Source: Rhodanobacter sp. C05
Lineage (GTDB): Bacteria; Pseudomonadota; Gammaproteobacteria; Xanthomonadales; Rhodanobacteraceae
DNA length: 64,000 bases
Direction of reading: 5' to 3'
NCBI RefSeq assembly: GCF_002001165.1
Contig: NZ_MUNQ01000009.1
Location: forward strand, 248,001 to 312,000
A program made the translations under genes and the position numbers. This document shows, in pieces, positions 1-8,386 of this stretch. Below the pieces are notes generated by a model, which saw only the letters and a list, made by a program, of their open reading frames with translations, did not search any database and was not told the origin of the DNA. Position 1 is the first letter of the stretch. Every line of letters starts with the position of its first letter.

Positions 1-149
1 AGGTACCCGACTGGGCCGACGATGATTACGACTCGTTGTACGTCCTGCATGTGAAGTGGCAGAACGGAAAACCTGCTTCGGTGAGTTTCGAGAAAGAAGC
101 CGAGGGGCTGAACCGTCAGTCAGTCGAGTGCCCTGAACCACGCTCCTGA
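1..149 (+). CDS. 3' end of an unrecognised protein (partial)
   Basis: The frame beginning at base 3 is open from the window edge to a TGA at 147-149 and gives about 48 residues, acidic at first (DWADDDYDSLYVLHVKWQNG) and ending in PEPRS. Codon use is normal for a GC-rich genome. The gene begins outside the window, and too little is visible to name a family. The stretch after the stop has a run of T residues around 185-196 but no clear stem before it, so I do not call a terminator. Confidence 0.55.
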   Translation, partial: VPDWADDDYDSLYVLHVKWQNGKPASVSFEKEAEGLNRQSVECPEPRS

Positions 150-243
150 GTGAAGGGCAACAACATCATTCCGCGGCCGAAATATTATTTTTTTTCACCT
201 CCTCGCCAGGAATGACCGCATTCAAAGCTGATGAATTGACCAG

Positions 244-271
244 GGCAGCTTGACCAATTGATCAAGCTGCC
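244..271. promoter_or_regulatory. 10-bp inverted repeat, candidate operator
   Basis: GGCAGCTTGA at 244-253 is mirrored by TCAAGCTGCC at 262-271 with an 8-base spacer. A TTGACCA motif also occurs twice nearby (near 236 and at 251-257). The perfect symmetry without a following T run suggests a protein-binding site rather than a terminator. The regulator is unknown. Confidence 0.4.
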
Positions 272-384
272 GCGCCGCATTGCAGGTGGGTCAGCCGAGG
301 TGGATCAAAGGTCGATGTTCTTGCGCTGAGCTGCGATTAAGCAGTCCAAGCTTGATCCGCCGGCACGTCCAGTCGTCCACCAGT

Positions 385-418
385 CATTAAACGTCCAGCG
401 TGGACTGAACTTTTAATG
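385..418. promoter_or_regulatory. Nested dyad upstream of the DUF4331 cluster
   Basis: An inner inverted repeat GTCCA-GCG-TGGAC (393-405) lies within an outer pair CATTAAA (385-391) and TTTAATG (412-418). The outer arms are not perfectly concentric with the inner ones. The arrangement resembles a repressor or activator site. The distance to the first ATG (728) is about 310 bases, which leaves room for a long leader. Confidence 0.35.
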
Positions 419-727
419 AACCATTGCTGAATTGCAATTGATTGTATTCACCCTGCCCTCAGGCTTTTGCATCCGTTCCCCGTATCGATGCGTACCTCCT
501 TCGTGTCTCCAAGGAAGCGAGATGGCCAAGGGGTCAACGTGAAGATCAGCCATCCGATGTACATGCCATCGCGTCAGATACGCGCGTTGGCAAAACCACC
601 GTTTCTGACTTGCGTCGAACAGATCACACAGGAGCCGCATGCAATCGGGAGCCGCGTGGTGTCGCTTTAGCCTCAAGCCCGAGAGAACTCCGCGGAATTG
701 AATGATTCAATGCGATGAGGTAACCCC

Positions 728-2272
728 ATGAAATTGAAATTGAAACCCATAGTTCTGCTCTTGAGCTTGCTGCCCGTAGTTGCGCTGGCATCAAGCCATC
801 GCGAGGCCCCGTTCATCAGCACGATGCCGCAACTCGATGCCAGCGACTTCTACATGTTCATGAGTTACGAAACAGGTCGTGCCGGATATGTGACCCTGCT
901 GGCTAACTACAATCCGTTGCAGGATGGTTACAGCGGCCCGAACTTCCACACGTTGAGCGACCGGGCTGTCTACGATATTCGCATCGACAACACTGGCGGT
1001 GCGAAAGCAAATCTCACTTTCCGGTTCACGTTCACCAACACGTACAACAAGCTCGCCGTTCCGACGGGCGCCAGCACGCCAACCACGGTGCCATTGATCA
1101 ACATCGGCCCGATTACCGCCAGCAATCAGAGCAATCTCAACGTCACCCAGACTTACAAGGTGCAGCTCTTCAGGGACGGCCAAGCGCCTGGCGCACCGAT
1201 TACCAATTTCACGGGTGGGTCGGACACGTTTATCAAACCGGTAGACAACATCGGCAACAAGTCAATCGCCGACTATGCCACGTATGCCGGCAATTACGTC
1301 TACAGCGTCATCATCCCCGGATGTGCGTCGCCTGGCCGCATGTTTGTGGGTCAGCGCAAGGATGGCTTCGTCGCCGATCTGGGCGCGATTTTCGATCTGG
1401 TGAATCTCAATCCGCTCGGGGGCGTAGGCTCGACACCGAATGCACTTACCGACAAGAATGTCGACACGCTCGCACTCGAAGTTCCTGTCGCCTGCTTGCG
1501 CGATACCGCCGGCGATGCCGTGATCGGTGGCTGGACAACTTCATTCGTGCAGAACAACTGGGTCTTGAGCCAGACCGGCACGCAATCGGATTACTACGCG
1601 CCGAACAACTACTTCAGTGAGAATTTCACCCAGGTATCCCGACTGGGTTCGCCGCTGGTCAATGAACTGGTCATTGGTCTCAAGGACAAGGACAATTTCA
1701 ATGGCAGCATACCGAGCAACGATGCGCAGTTTGCCAGCTATGTGACCAATCCGACGCTGCCGGTTCTATTGAATACATTGTTCGGCACAGCGGCGGTGGT
1801 ACCAAAGACGCCACGCAATGATCTGGTAAGTGCTTTCCTTACCGGTCTGCCCGGTCTCAATCAGCCGGCCCATGTTGTCCCTTCGGAAGAGTTGCGACTC
1901 AACACCACCATCGCACCCACCGCACCAGCATCGCAGAATTATCTCGGTGTGCTCGGGGGAGATCTGGCGGGTTTCCCGAACGGACGTCGTCCCTACGACG
2001 ATGTTGTCACCATCGCGCTTCGTGTGGTGGAAGGTGCCATTTGCAGCACGACGTTCGGCACCTGTGGCAACGAAACATCCGATCCGAACAACGGTGCGGC
2101 TTATACCGACGGCGCGAATTCACCAGGACCAACAGCTGCGACTGAAAACGTGGTGGGCGCCGAGAATGCAGCGGATACCTATCTGGCTGTGTTCCCGTAC
2201 CTCAACACACCGGTTCCTGGTTCGGTCAACGCAACGGCGCCCAGTGCAGTCAGTGCCAGCGTCCGTCATTGA
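728..2272 (+). CDS. DUF4331 family secreted protein
   Basis: 514 residues. Residues 1-21 form a signal peptide (lysine-rich start, leucine core, cleavage after VALA), followed at once by SSHREAP, the hallmark opening of DUF4331 proteins. The body contains repeated beta-strand-like segments such as LDASDFYMF and the C-terminal NGRRPYDDVV, both typical of the family. The molecular function of DUF4331 is not known; exported members occur widely. The start ATG follows a GAGGTAA-like site (717-723). It is the first gene of a same-strand series (TPR protein, HupE/UreJ protein, TonB receptor). I infer a role in that system but cannot say what it binds. Confidence 0.85.
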   Translation: MKLKLKPIVLLLSLLPVVALASSHREAPFISTMPQLDASDFYMFMSYETGRAGYVTLLANYNPLQDGYSGPNFHTLSDRAVYDIRIDNTGGAKANLTFRFTFTNTYNKLAVPTGASTPTTVPLINIGPITASNQSNLNVTQTYKVQLFRDGQAPGAPITNFTGGSDTFIKPVDNIGNKSIADYATYAGNYVYSVIIPGCASPGRMFVGQRKDGFVADLGAIFDLVNLNPLGGVGSTPNALTDKNVDTLALEVPVACLRDTAGDAVIGGWTTSFVQNNWVLSQTGTQSDYYAPNNYFSENFTQVSRLGSPLVNELVIGLKDKDNFNGSIPSNDAQFASYVTNPTLPVLLNTLFGTAAVVPKTPRNDLVSAFLTGLPGLNQPAHVVPSEELRLNTTIAPTAPASQNYLGVLGGDLAGFPNGRRPYDDVVTIALRVVEGAICSTTFGTCGNETSDPNNGAAYTDGANSPGPTAATENVVGAENAADTYLAVFPYLNTPVPGSVNATAPSAVSASVRH

Positions 2273-2328
2273 TACCTTGCAAGTTTCCAAGTGATTTTTT
2301 GCGGTAAACCGCCTTCGAGCATGACTCC

Positions 2329-3633
2329 ATGAATGACACACACGAAGGCACTCTCGACGAAGTACGGCGCAGTTCATGCTGCGTCGTGCTTCGTCTTTTT
2401 TTTCCATTGCTGCTCATGCTGCCAGTTCCACTCGCTGCACAAACGGTTCGGGACGCTCCTTACATTCCTGCCAGTGACAGCGTCGTCCTGCAACTCGTGC
2501 CTCCGCAGACTGATCCTCGCGTGCGTCAATTTGATCAACTACGCAGCGACTTCGGTGCCCACCCTCAAGATGCGGCAAAGGCCGTGCTGCTTGCCACAGC
2601 CTATGTGGACTATGGACGTTCGACGGGCGATGCCCGCTACCTGGGCCGCGCAATGGCAGTGATTCAGCCATTCCTGGAATCACCGATACCACCTGTTCCG
2701 GTCATGCTCATACACGCGACGATTCAGCAAAGCCGGCATTTTTTCCAGGCATCTCGCGACGAGCTTACCCAGATTCTCAAACGTGACCCCGGCAATGTTC
2801 AGGCACTCCTGACGTTGGCCACGGTTGCGATGGTTCAGGGCGACCATGCTCTGGCAAACCGCCTATGCGTTGACCTCACCAACAATGCCGGCAATTTCAT
2901 GGGCATGATCTGTAGCGCCTCATTGCGCAGCCTCAGCGGACAAGGCGCGCAGGCCAATGCACTGTTCTCATATGTGGAGGACCCAGGCCCGAAGGCACCA
3001 CCTGCCATCGCGGCGTGGATTGAGGGTTTGATGGCCGATAACGCAGCACGCATGGGCCTCGTCGATCAGGCCGACACTCATTTCAAGAAAGCCCTGCAAC
3101 TGACGCCGGGCGACAACTTTCTCCTAGCCGATTACGGCGAATTTCTGATTGATCACGGCCGCGACAAAGAGGCGATTGATCTGGTCGGCGGGGATACCCA
3201 ATCCGACACGTCGTTTCTGGTTCTCGTGACAGCGGAGAAGGCACTCGGTTTGCCAAAAGCCAAAGCCGACATCACGGAAATGGATGCCCGGTTTCGGTCC
3301 ATGGACCAACGCGGGGATCACGTCTTCATGCGCGAGGAGGCGAGTTATCTGTTGCATGTCGAGCATGATCCAAAGGCTGCGCTGAATCTGGCCACGCAAA
3401 ATTGGCGGGTACAGCGCGCACCCAAGGACGTGCGGGTCTATCTCGAGGCGGCGCTGGCCACGAACGATCCTGCGGCAGCAAAGCCTGCACTGGATTTCAT
3501 CGATAGTACGCATCTCAAAGATGTGACCATCGATCCACTCGTGGCGCAGCTGAGGGCCGCGCAGCCTGACCGATCAGCCTTGAGCGTGTCGGCATCAGCG
3601 AGCCGCTCTTTCTCGCGCGGGAGCGATCGATGA
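2329..3633 (+). CDS. Secreted tetratricopeptide-repeat protein
   Basis: 434 residues. After a cytosolic-looking 20-residue head, a hydrophobic stretch (LRLFFPLLLMLPVPLAAQ) forms a late signal peptide or membrane anchor. The rest is helical repeats of TPR type: for example the segments around residues 140-175 (ILKRDPGNVQALLTLATVAM) and 235-270 (HFKKALQLTPGDNFLLADYG). Such proteins act as periplasmic scaffolds. The start is uncertain because no strong ribosome-binding site precedes 2329. The stop codon overlaps the start of the HupE-like gene by four bases (ATGA at 3630), so the two are probably translationally coupled. Confidence 0.8.
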   Translation: MNDTHEGTLDEVRRSSCCVVLRLFFPLLLMLPVPLAAQTVRDAPYIPASDSVVLQLVPPQTDPRVRQFDQLRSDFGAHPQDAAKAVLLATAYVDYGRSTGDARYLGRAMAVIQPFLESPIPPVPVMLIHATIQQSRHFFQASRDELTQILKRDPGNVQALLTLATVAMVQGDHALANRLCVDLTNNAGNFMGMICSASLRSLSGQGAQANALFSYVEDPGPKAPPAIAAWIEGLMADNAARMGLVDQADTHFKKALQLTPGDNFLLADYGEFLIDHGRDKEAIDLVGGDTQSDTSFLVLVTAEKALGLPKAKADITEMDARFRSMDQRGDHVFMREEASYLLHVEHDPKAALNLATQNWRVQRAPKDVRVYLEAALATNDPAAAKPALDFIDSTHLKDVTIDPLVAQLRAAQPDRSALSVSASASRSFSRGSDR

Positions 3634-4889
3634 GTCTGCACAGACTGTTGTATGCGCTGTTTGCCATCGTCATTGGCTTCAGCCCGCTGAGCGCCTTTGC
3701 GCACAAGGAAAGCGATGCCTACCTCACCTTGCGCACCGACACCGCCAACGATCATGTGATGCATGGTCAGTGGGATATCGCCCTGCGCGATCTCGATTAT
3801 GCGATCGGTCTCGACAGTAGGCACGACGGCACGATCACCTGGGGCGAGGTCAAGGCCCAACGCAAGGTCATTGAGGAATATGCGCTGTCACGACTGGAGG
3901 TCAAGGGTGATGGCCTGACCTGCGCGATGCAGCCGACCGGACAGAAGATCGACGAGCACACCGATGGCGCCTACGCGGTCATCCTGTTCGATGCGGTTTG
4001 CGACAAGAACATTCCGAGCAAGCTCACCGTCGTCTATCGCCTCATGTACGACCTCGATCCGTATCACCGCGGTATTGTCACCATCCACGCGGGCGACAAG
4101 ATCGCTGGCGCCGTGCTCGCGCCGAGCGACCCCGTGGCAAGCCTGAATTTGCGCGAGCCGGACCGCTGGGGGGAATTCAAGAGCTTTGTCACGGACGGCA
4201 TCTGGCACATCTGGACCGGCATCGATCACATACTGTTTCTGTTGTCGTTGTTGTTGCCTGCAGTCCTGATCAGGCGCCGCTTGCAGCCGCGAGGTGATGG
4301 ATGGCGCGCGAGTACTGCGCTGGCCGAAACCAGCGGTGCATTCATGGTGCTTACGACGCAACCCCCGCAATATCGCTGGGAGGCTTCCCCGAGATTCTGG
4401 CCGGCATGCCTGGATGTCATCAAGGTCGTAACCGCGTTCAGTCTTTCGCATTCGGTGACGCTGTCGCTGGCCGTTCTTGGCATCGTGCACTTGCCCGATC
4501 GACTGGTGGAATCCGGTATCGCCCTGTCGGTGATGGTCGCGGCACTGAACAACATCTATCCGGTTGTACACAAGCGCGTCTGGTTGATTGCCTTTGCCTT
4601 CGGTTTCATCCACGGCCTGGGTTTTGCCAGTGCCCTGGCCGGGCTGCAGTTGCCGGCTGGCGCGATGGCAGCGTCCCTCGGTGGCTTCAGCGTTGGCGTG
4701 GAGATCGGCCAGGAAGCCATCGTGCTTGCCTTCCTGCCGCTGGCGTACGCACTGCGCAAGACATGGTTCTATCAAGTGGTGCTCTTGCGCTGGGGCTCAC
4801 TGTTGATCATCGCTCTCGCAACCGGTTGGTTGGTGCAGCGGGCCTTCAATATCCTGATTCCAGGTTTCAGCACGATCATTCCAAGTTGA
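3630..4889 (+). CDS. HupE/UreJ-like membrane protein
   Basis: 419 residues. A signal peptide (1-25) is followed by a roughly 165-residue extracytoplasmic domain and then a C-terminal membrane domain of about six helices. The first helix carries H193-x5-D199-H200 (HIWTGIDH), and a later one has FGFIHGLGFA; both are characteristic of the HupE/UreJ family, whose better-known members move nickel or cobalt. This member has a long insertion between the first two helices (roughly residues 215-265). Substrate is unproven; metal transport is an inference from family and from the neighbouring TonB receptor. It starts inside the end of the TPR gene. Confidence 0.8.
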   Translation: MSLHRLLYALFAIVIGFSPLSAFAHKESDAYLTLRTDTANDHVMHGQWDIALRDLDYAIGLDSRHDGTITWGEVKAQRKVIEEYALSRLEVKGDGLTCAMQPTGQKIDEHTDGAYAVILFDAVCDKNIPSKLTVVYRLMYDLDPYHRGIVTIHAGDKIAGAVLAPSDPVASLNLREPDRWGEFKSFVTDGIWHIWTGIDHILFLLSLLLPAVLIRRRLQPRGDGWRASTALAETSGAFMVLTTQPPQYRWEASPRFWPACLDVIKVVTAFSLSHSVTLSLAVLGIVHLPDRLVESGIALSVMVAALNNIYPVVHKRVWLIAFAFGFIHGLGFASALAGLQLPAGAMAASLGGFSVGVEIGQEAIVLAFLPLAYALRKTWFYQVVLLRWGSLLIIALATGWLVQRAFNILIPGFSTIIPS

Positions 4890-5041
4890 TCCAGCGCTGC
4901 GGTATCAGAGCAGACACGTTGCCCGTATTGCGGCCGTACTTACTTTGGCTTGAACGCTGCAAGTTGTTCATGCGGCTTTCGGGAAATGACCAGTATCACA
5001 GTGGATCCTGGTTTGCCGTTGTGCGCACCGTGGATCAGTCT

Positions 5042-7237
5042 ATGGATACGTTGCACTCTTATCGCGTTCTTGGGAAGAGTTCGCCGAAGTGGCTCGCCGG
5101 CTTGGTGCTATGTGCTGCTTCGATCGCTCACGCGCAGCCTGCCGTCACGCCAGCGAGCCAGCCAACCAGCGATACGGCGCCGGCCAGCACATCTTCAGCC
5201 ACCACGCTGACGCCGGTCGACGTGATTGGCCACTACAGCAACGGTATTGGCACTTCCCGTGCCGCGTCGCAGGGCATCATCCTCGGCTCGCTGCTGCAGG
5301 ATATTCCGCTGCTGCGCCCGGGCGAGGTGCTGGAGGCGATTCCAGGCATGGTGGTGACCCAGCACTCGGGCGATGGCAAGGCCAACCAGTATTTTCTGCG
5401 CGGCTACAACCTCGATCACGGCACCGATTTCGCCACCAGCGTCGACGGCGTGCCGGTCAACATGCCGACCAATGCGCACGGCCAGGGCTATTCCGACCTC
5501 AATTTCCTGATACCCGAGCTGGTGCAGCAAATCGACTATCGCAAAGGCACCTACTTTGCCGAGAACGGCGATTTCTCCGCCGCCGGTTCGGCCGACATTC
5601 TTTACCGCAGCAACCTGCCCAGTCCCATCCTCAACCTCACCCTCGGCAGCTTCGATTACCGCCGCGTGCTTCTGGCCGGCTCCACGCCAGTGTCGCTGCC
5701 GGCCTGGGCCGCTAACGACAGCAGCAGCACCAGCGTCGCCGGTCCCACCCTGCTGGGTGCAGTGGAGGTGCTGAGCGAAAATGGGCCGTGGCGATTGCCC
5801 GAAGACATGCACAAATTCAACGGATTGACGCGCCTGAGCGATGGAGACGCCGCGCGTGGCTGGTCCATCGACCTCAGCGCCTATGACGCCCATTGGGATT
5901 CCACCGACCAGGTGCCACTCTTGCTCATCCAGTCCGGGGCGCTGTGCCGGTTCTGCGCGCTGGACACCAGCGATGGTGGCTATAGCGGCCGCGACATCCT
6001 CTCAGGCGAATGGCACACCCAGGATGCCAACGGTTACACCAAGGTATCGGCGTATGCCGAGCAGTACCGACTGCAGCTGTTTTCCGACTTCACCTATTTC
6101 GAGCTGCGCCCGAACACCGGCGACCAGTTCGAGCAGGCAGAGTCGCGCAACCTGGTGGGCACCAAGATCGCCCAGGGCTGGACCGGCAGCCTGTTCGGCC
6201 ATGATTCCACCACCGAGGCCGGCTTTCAGCTGCGTCACGATCATATCGATGTTGGCCTGTTCAACACGGAGGACCGCATCCCTTTCCGGACCGTCAACGA
6301 CAATCGCGTCAACGAAACTGAAACGGCCGTCTATCTCGAGAACACCACCGTGTGGAGCGAATGGTTTCGCAGTCAGATCGGTATACGCCAGGACGATATT
6401 CAACTCGGCCTGACCGAGTTGAATATCCCGCAGAACACCGGTGACGCGTCCGGGAACCGTACATCGCCAAAGCTGGCGCTGGTCTTCGGTCCGTGGGCCA
6501 AGACCGAGTTTTTCCTCGATGCCGGCGACGGCTTCCACAGCAACGACGCGCGCGGCGTGATCTATCGGATCGACCCGACGACTGGTGGTCCGGCATCACC
6601 CGTACCGCCGCTCGTGGCTGCCTTCGGTCAGGAGATCGGCGTGCGCACCGAGATCATCCCCGGCCTGCAAAGCTCGCTGTCGCTGTGGCGTTTGAACAGT
6701 GAGTCCGAGCTGGTCTACGACGCGGACTCGGCGGTTGGCAGCACCGCGCCCAACGGCGCCAGCAAGCGTCACGGCGTGGAGTGGAACAATCACGCGGTGA
6801 TCAATGACTGGTTGCTGTTCGACGCCGACCTGGCATGGACGCATGCGCGCTTTGCCAACAACAACGACAACGGCGAGCTGGGTAATCACATACCAAACGC
6901 GGTGCCGAAGGTCGCATCGGTGGGCCTGACCGTGCATGACGTCGACAACTGGTCGGGTGATATCAAGCTGCGCTACATCGGCAAGTACCCGCTATCGCAG
7001 GACAACACGCTGGTCGGTTCGTCAGCGATCGTCACCAACCTGCGCTTGGCACACGCGTTCACGCCATCGCTGTCGCTATCACTCGACGTGCTTAACTTGT
7101 TCGACCGCAAGTATTACGACATCGAATATGAGCAGGACTACCGTGCTTCGCTTGCCAGCGCGCCGGTGCCCGATGGTGTCACCGTGCATCCCGGCGAACC
7201 GCGGGAGGTACGTCTCAGCCTTGATCTGAAGCTCTGA
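5042..7237 (+). CDS. TonB-dependent outer-membrane receptor
   Basis: 731 residues from the ATG at 5042. A signal peptide ends near residue 32 (IAHAQ), then a plug domain begins with TPVDVIGHYSNG (possible TonB box) and includes LEAIPGMVVTQHSGDGKANQ and the RGYNLDHGTDFATSVDGVPV segment. The remainder is a beta barrel ending in LSLDLKL with a terminal leucine. The same frame is open upstream to 4301, but that part overlaps the HupE-like gene and is not protein-like, so I reject the longer start. The gene follows the HupE-like gene by 152 bases. It would import a ligand across the outer membrane, perhaps for the HupE-like protein. Confidence 0.85.
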   Translation: MDTLHSYRVLGKSSPKWLAGLVLCAASIAHAQPAVTPASQPTSDTAPASTSSATTLTPVDVIGHYSNGIGTSRAASQGIILGSLLQDIPLLRPGEVLEAIPGMVVTQHSGDGKANQYFLRGYNLDHGTDFATSVDGVPVNMPTNAHGQGYSDLNFLIPELVQQIDYRKGTYFAENGDFSAAGSADILYRSNLPSPILNLTLGSFDYRRVLLAGSTPVSLPAWAANDSSSTSVAGPTLLGAVEVLSENGPWRLPEDMHKFNGLTRLSDGDAARGWSIDLSAYDAHWDSTDQVPLLLIQSGALCRFCALDTSDGGYSGRDILSGEWHTQDANGYTKVSAYAEQYRLQLFSDFTYFELRPNTGDQFEQAESRNLVGTKIAQGWTGSLFGHDSTTEAGFQLRHDHIDVGLFNTEDRIPFRTVNDNRVNETETAVYLENTTVWSEWFRSQIGIRQDDIQLGLTELNIPQNTGDASGNRTSPKLALVFGPWAKTEFFLDAGDGFHSNDARGVIYRIDPTTGGPASPVPPLVAAFGQEIGVRTEIIPGLQSSLSLWRLNSESELVYDADSAVGSTAPNGASKRHGVEWNNHAVINDWLLFDADLAWTHARFANNNDNGELGNHIPNAVPKVASVGLTVHDVDNWSGDIKLRYIGKYPLSQDNTLVGSSAIVTNLRLAHAFTPSLSLSLDVLNLFDRKYYDIEYEQDYRASLASAPVPDGVTVHPGEPREVRLSLDLKL

Positions 7238-7352
7238 TGCTTTCTACAAAATGGCCGTTCCACAAGGATGGACGCTTCGGGACAAGCGGGTTAAGGGTGC
7301 CTGCCCCGTTTTGAAAATCACTTGATGGGTTCGGTACGTTCAGTACACTCCC

Positions 7353-7667
7353 TCACCGGTCATCCCGCGTCCAGATCGCCCCTTCTTCTTCGCGCACCGG
7401 AAAACTCGCGATCGGCTCGTACGCCGGCGGCTTCGTCACGGCGCCCGTGCGCAGATCGAAGCGCGCCCCATGTCGCGGACACTCGACTTCAAAACCATGC
7501 ACCTCGCCACCGGCCAGATCGCCGCCGTCATGCGTGCAGGTGTCCTCGACCGCGTACAGCGCGCCATCGATGTTGTACACCGCGATCGGCGTGTCGCCGT
7601 CCCACACCACTTTGAACTCGCCCGGCAGCAGTTCGCCGCGCGTGCCGACTTTCACCCAGCCATTCAT
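7353..7667 (-). CDS. Rieske-type [2Fe-2S] ferredoxin
   Basis: 104 residues. The two cluster-binding motifs C-x-H (CTHDGGDLAGG) and C-x2-H (CPRHGARFD) are present with the normal 16-20 residue spacing, giving a stand-alone Rieske domain like the ferredoxin subunits of non-haem iron oxygenases. Such proteins pass single electrons to a partner oxygenase; no oxygenase is nearby. The ATG (7667-7665) overlaps the TGA of the upstream GNAT gene as ATGA, so the two are co-translated. A longer in-frame extension to 7859 lies inside the GNAT gene and is rejected. Confidence 0.88.
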   Translation of the reverse strand: MNGWVKVGTRGELLPGEFKVVWDGDTPIAVYNIDGALYAVEDTCTHDGGDLAGGEVHGFEVECPRHGARFDLRTGAVTKPPAYEPIASFPVREEEGAIWTRDDR

Positions 7668-8212
7668 GCCGCCTGACCGGCGAAGTCCTTGACCAGTACT
7701 TCGAAGCGCAGGTCGTCCCGGCGCGGAATACCGAAGCGTTCGTCGCCATACGGAAACGGTTGGTATTCGCCGGTACGACGATAACCGCGGCGCTCGTACC
7801 AGGCGATCAGTTCGGCGCGCTGCTCGATCACCGTCATGCGCATCGCATGGCATTGCCACTGCTCACGAGCGATGCGCTCAGCTTCGGCCAGCACGGCCTT
7901 GCCGAGGCCGCCGCCCTGTTCATCGGGGTCGACTGCGAACATGCCGAAATAGCCGGACTCGCCCTGCCGTTCCACATGGGCACTGGCGATCAGCTGTCCA
8001 TCGCGTTCGGCAAGCAGGATGCAGCTGCCGGGACGGCTGACCAGTTCGCCGACCGCCTCCGCGTCGGTGCGCCGGCCATCCAGCAGCTCCGATTCGGTGG
8101 TCCAGCCGCGTCGGCCCGAATCGCCGCGATAGGCGGATTCGACCAGCGCCACGATGGTGGAGATATCGGCAGCCCCGGCTGCACGGAATACGGGAGGAGT
8201 GAGCTCGCTCAT
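7664..8212 (-). CDS. GNAT family N-acetyltransferase
   Basis: 182 residues. The acetyl-CoA-binding motif A is visible (VDPDEQGGGLGKAVLAEAE, Q/RxxGxG/A type), followed by the C-terminal WYERRGYRRTGEYQPFPYGD strand-helix typical of the fold. The substrate cannot be told from sequence. It is transcribed divergently from the M13 peptidase gene, with 174 bases between, and overlaps the Rieske ferredoxin gene by four bases. Confidence 0.85.
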   Translation of the reverse strand: MSELTPPVFRAAGAADISTIVALVESAYRGDSGRRGWTTESELLDGRRTDAEAVGELVSRPGSCILLAERDGQLIASAHVERQGESGYFGMFAVDPDEQGGGLGKAVLAEAERIAREQWQCHAMRMTVIEQRAELIAWYERRGYRRTGEYQPFPYGDERFGIPRRDDLRFEVLVKDFAGQAA

Positions 8213-8386
8213 CGGTCGATGATAATGCCCACCCGGCCCACATCACCATGATCTGCAGCAACTCCACGCGACGGCCACCCGTGACCTTCGACACTGTCTG
8301 CCACCGTGCTTCGCTGCCTACGGTGCAGGGTCTGTCTGCCCGCCACCGGGCAACACTTGCGCGATCGCGCGAACCAGGGAGAACCC

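Larger units (their letters stand above)
150..727. other. Non-coding stretch before the DUF4331 gene
   Basis: About 580 bases with no convincing gene. Short open frames on both strands between 413 and 705 overlap each other, lack homology that I recognise and have no good ribosome-binding sites. The stretch holds two dyad-symmetric sequences (listed separately) and is less GC-rich than the genes downstream. It probably carries the promoter and operator of the cluster that starts at 728. Confidence 0.5.

Noticed and set aside
413..705. Overlapping open frames on both strands before the DUF4331 gene
   Set aside because: No ribosome-binding sites, no recognisable family, and both strands open together, as expected by chance.
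4301..5041. N-terminal extension of the TonB receptor frame to 4301
   Set aside because: It overlaps the HupE-like gene almost entirely and does not read as protein; a signal peptide begins at 5042.
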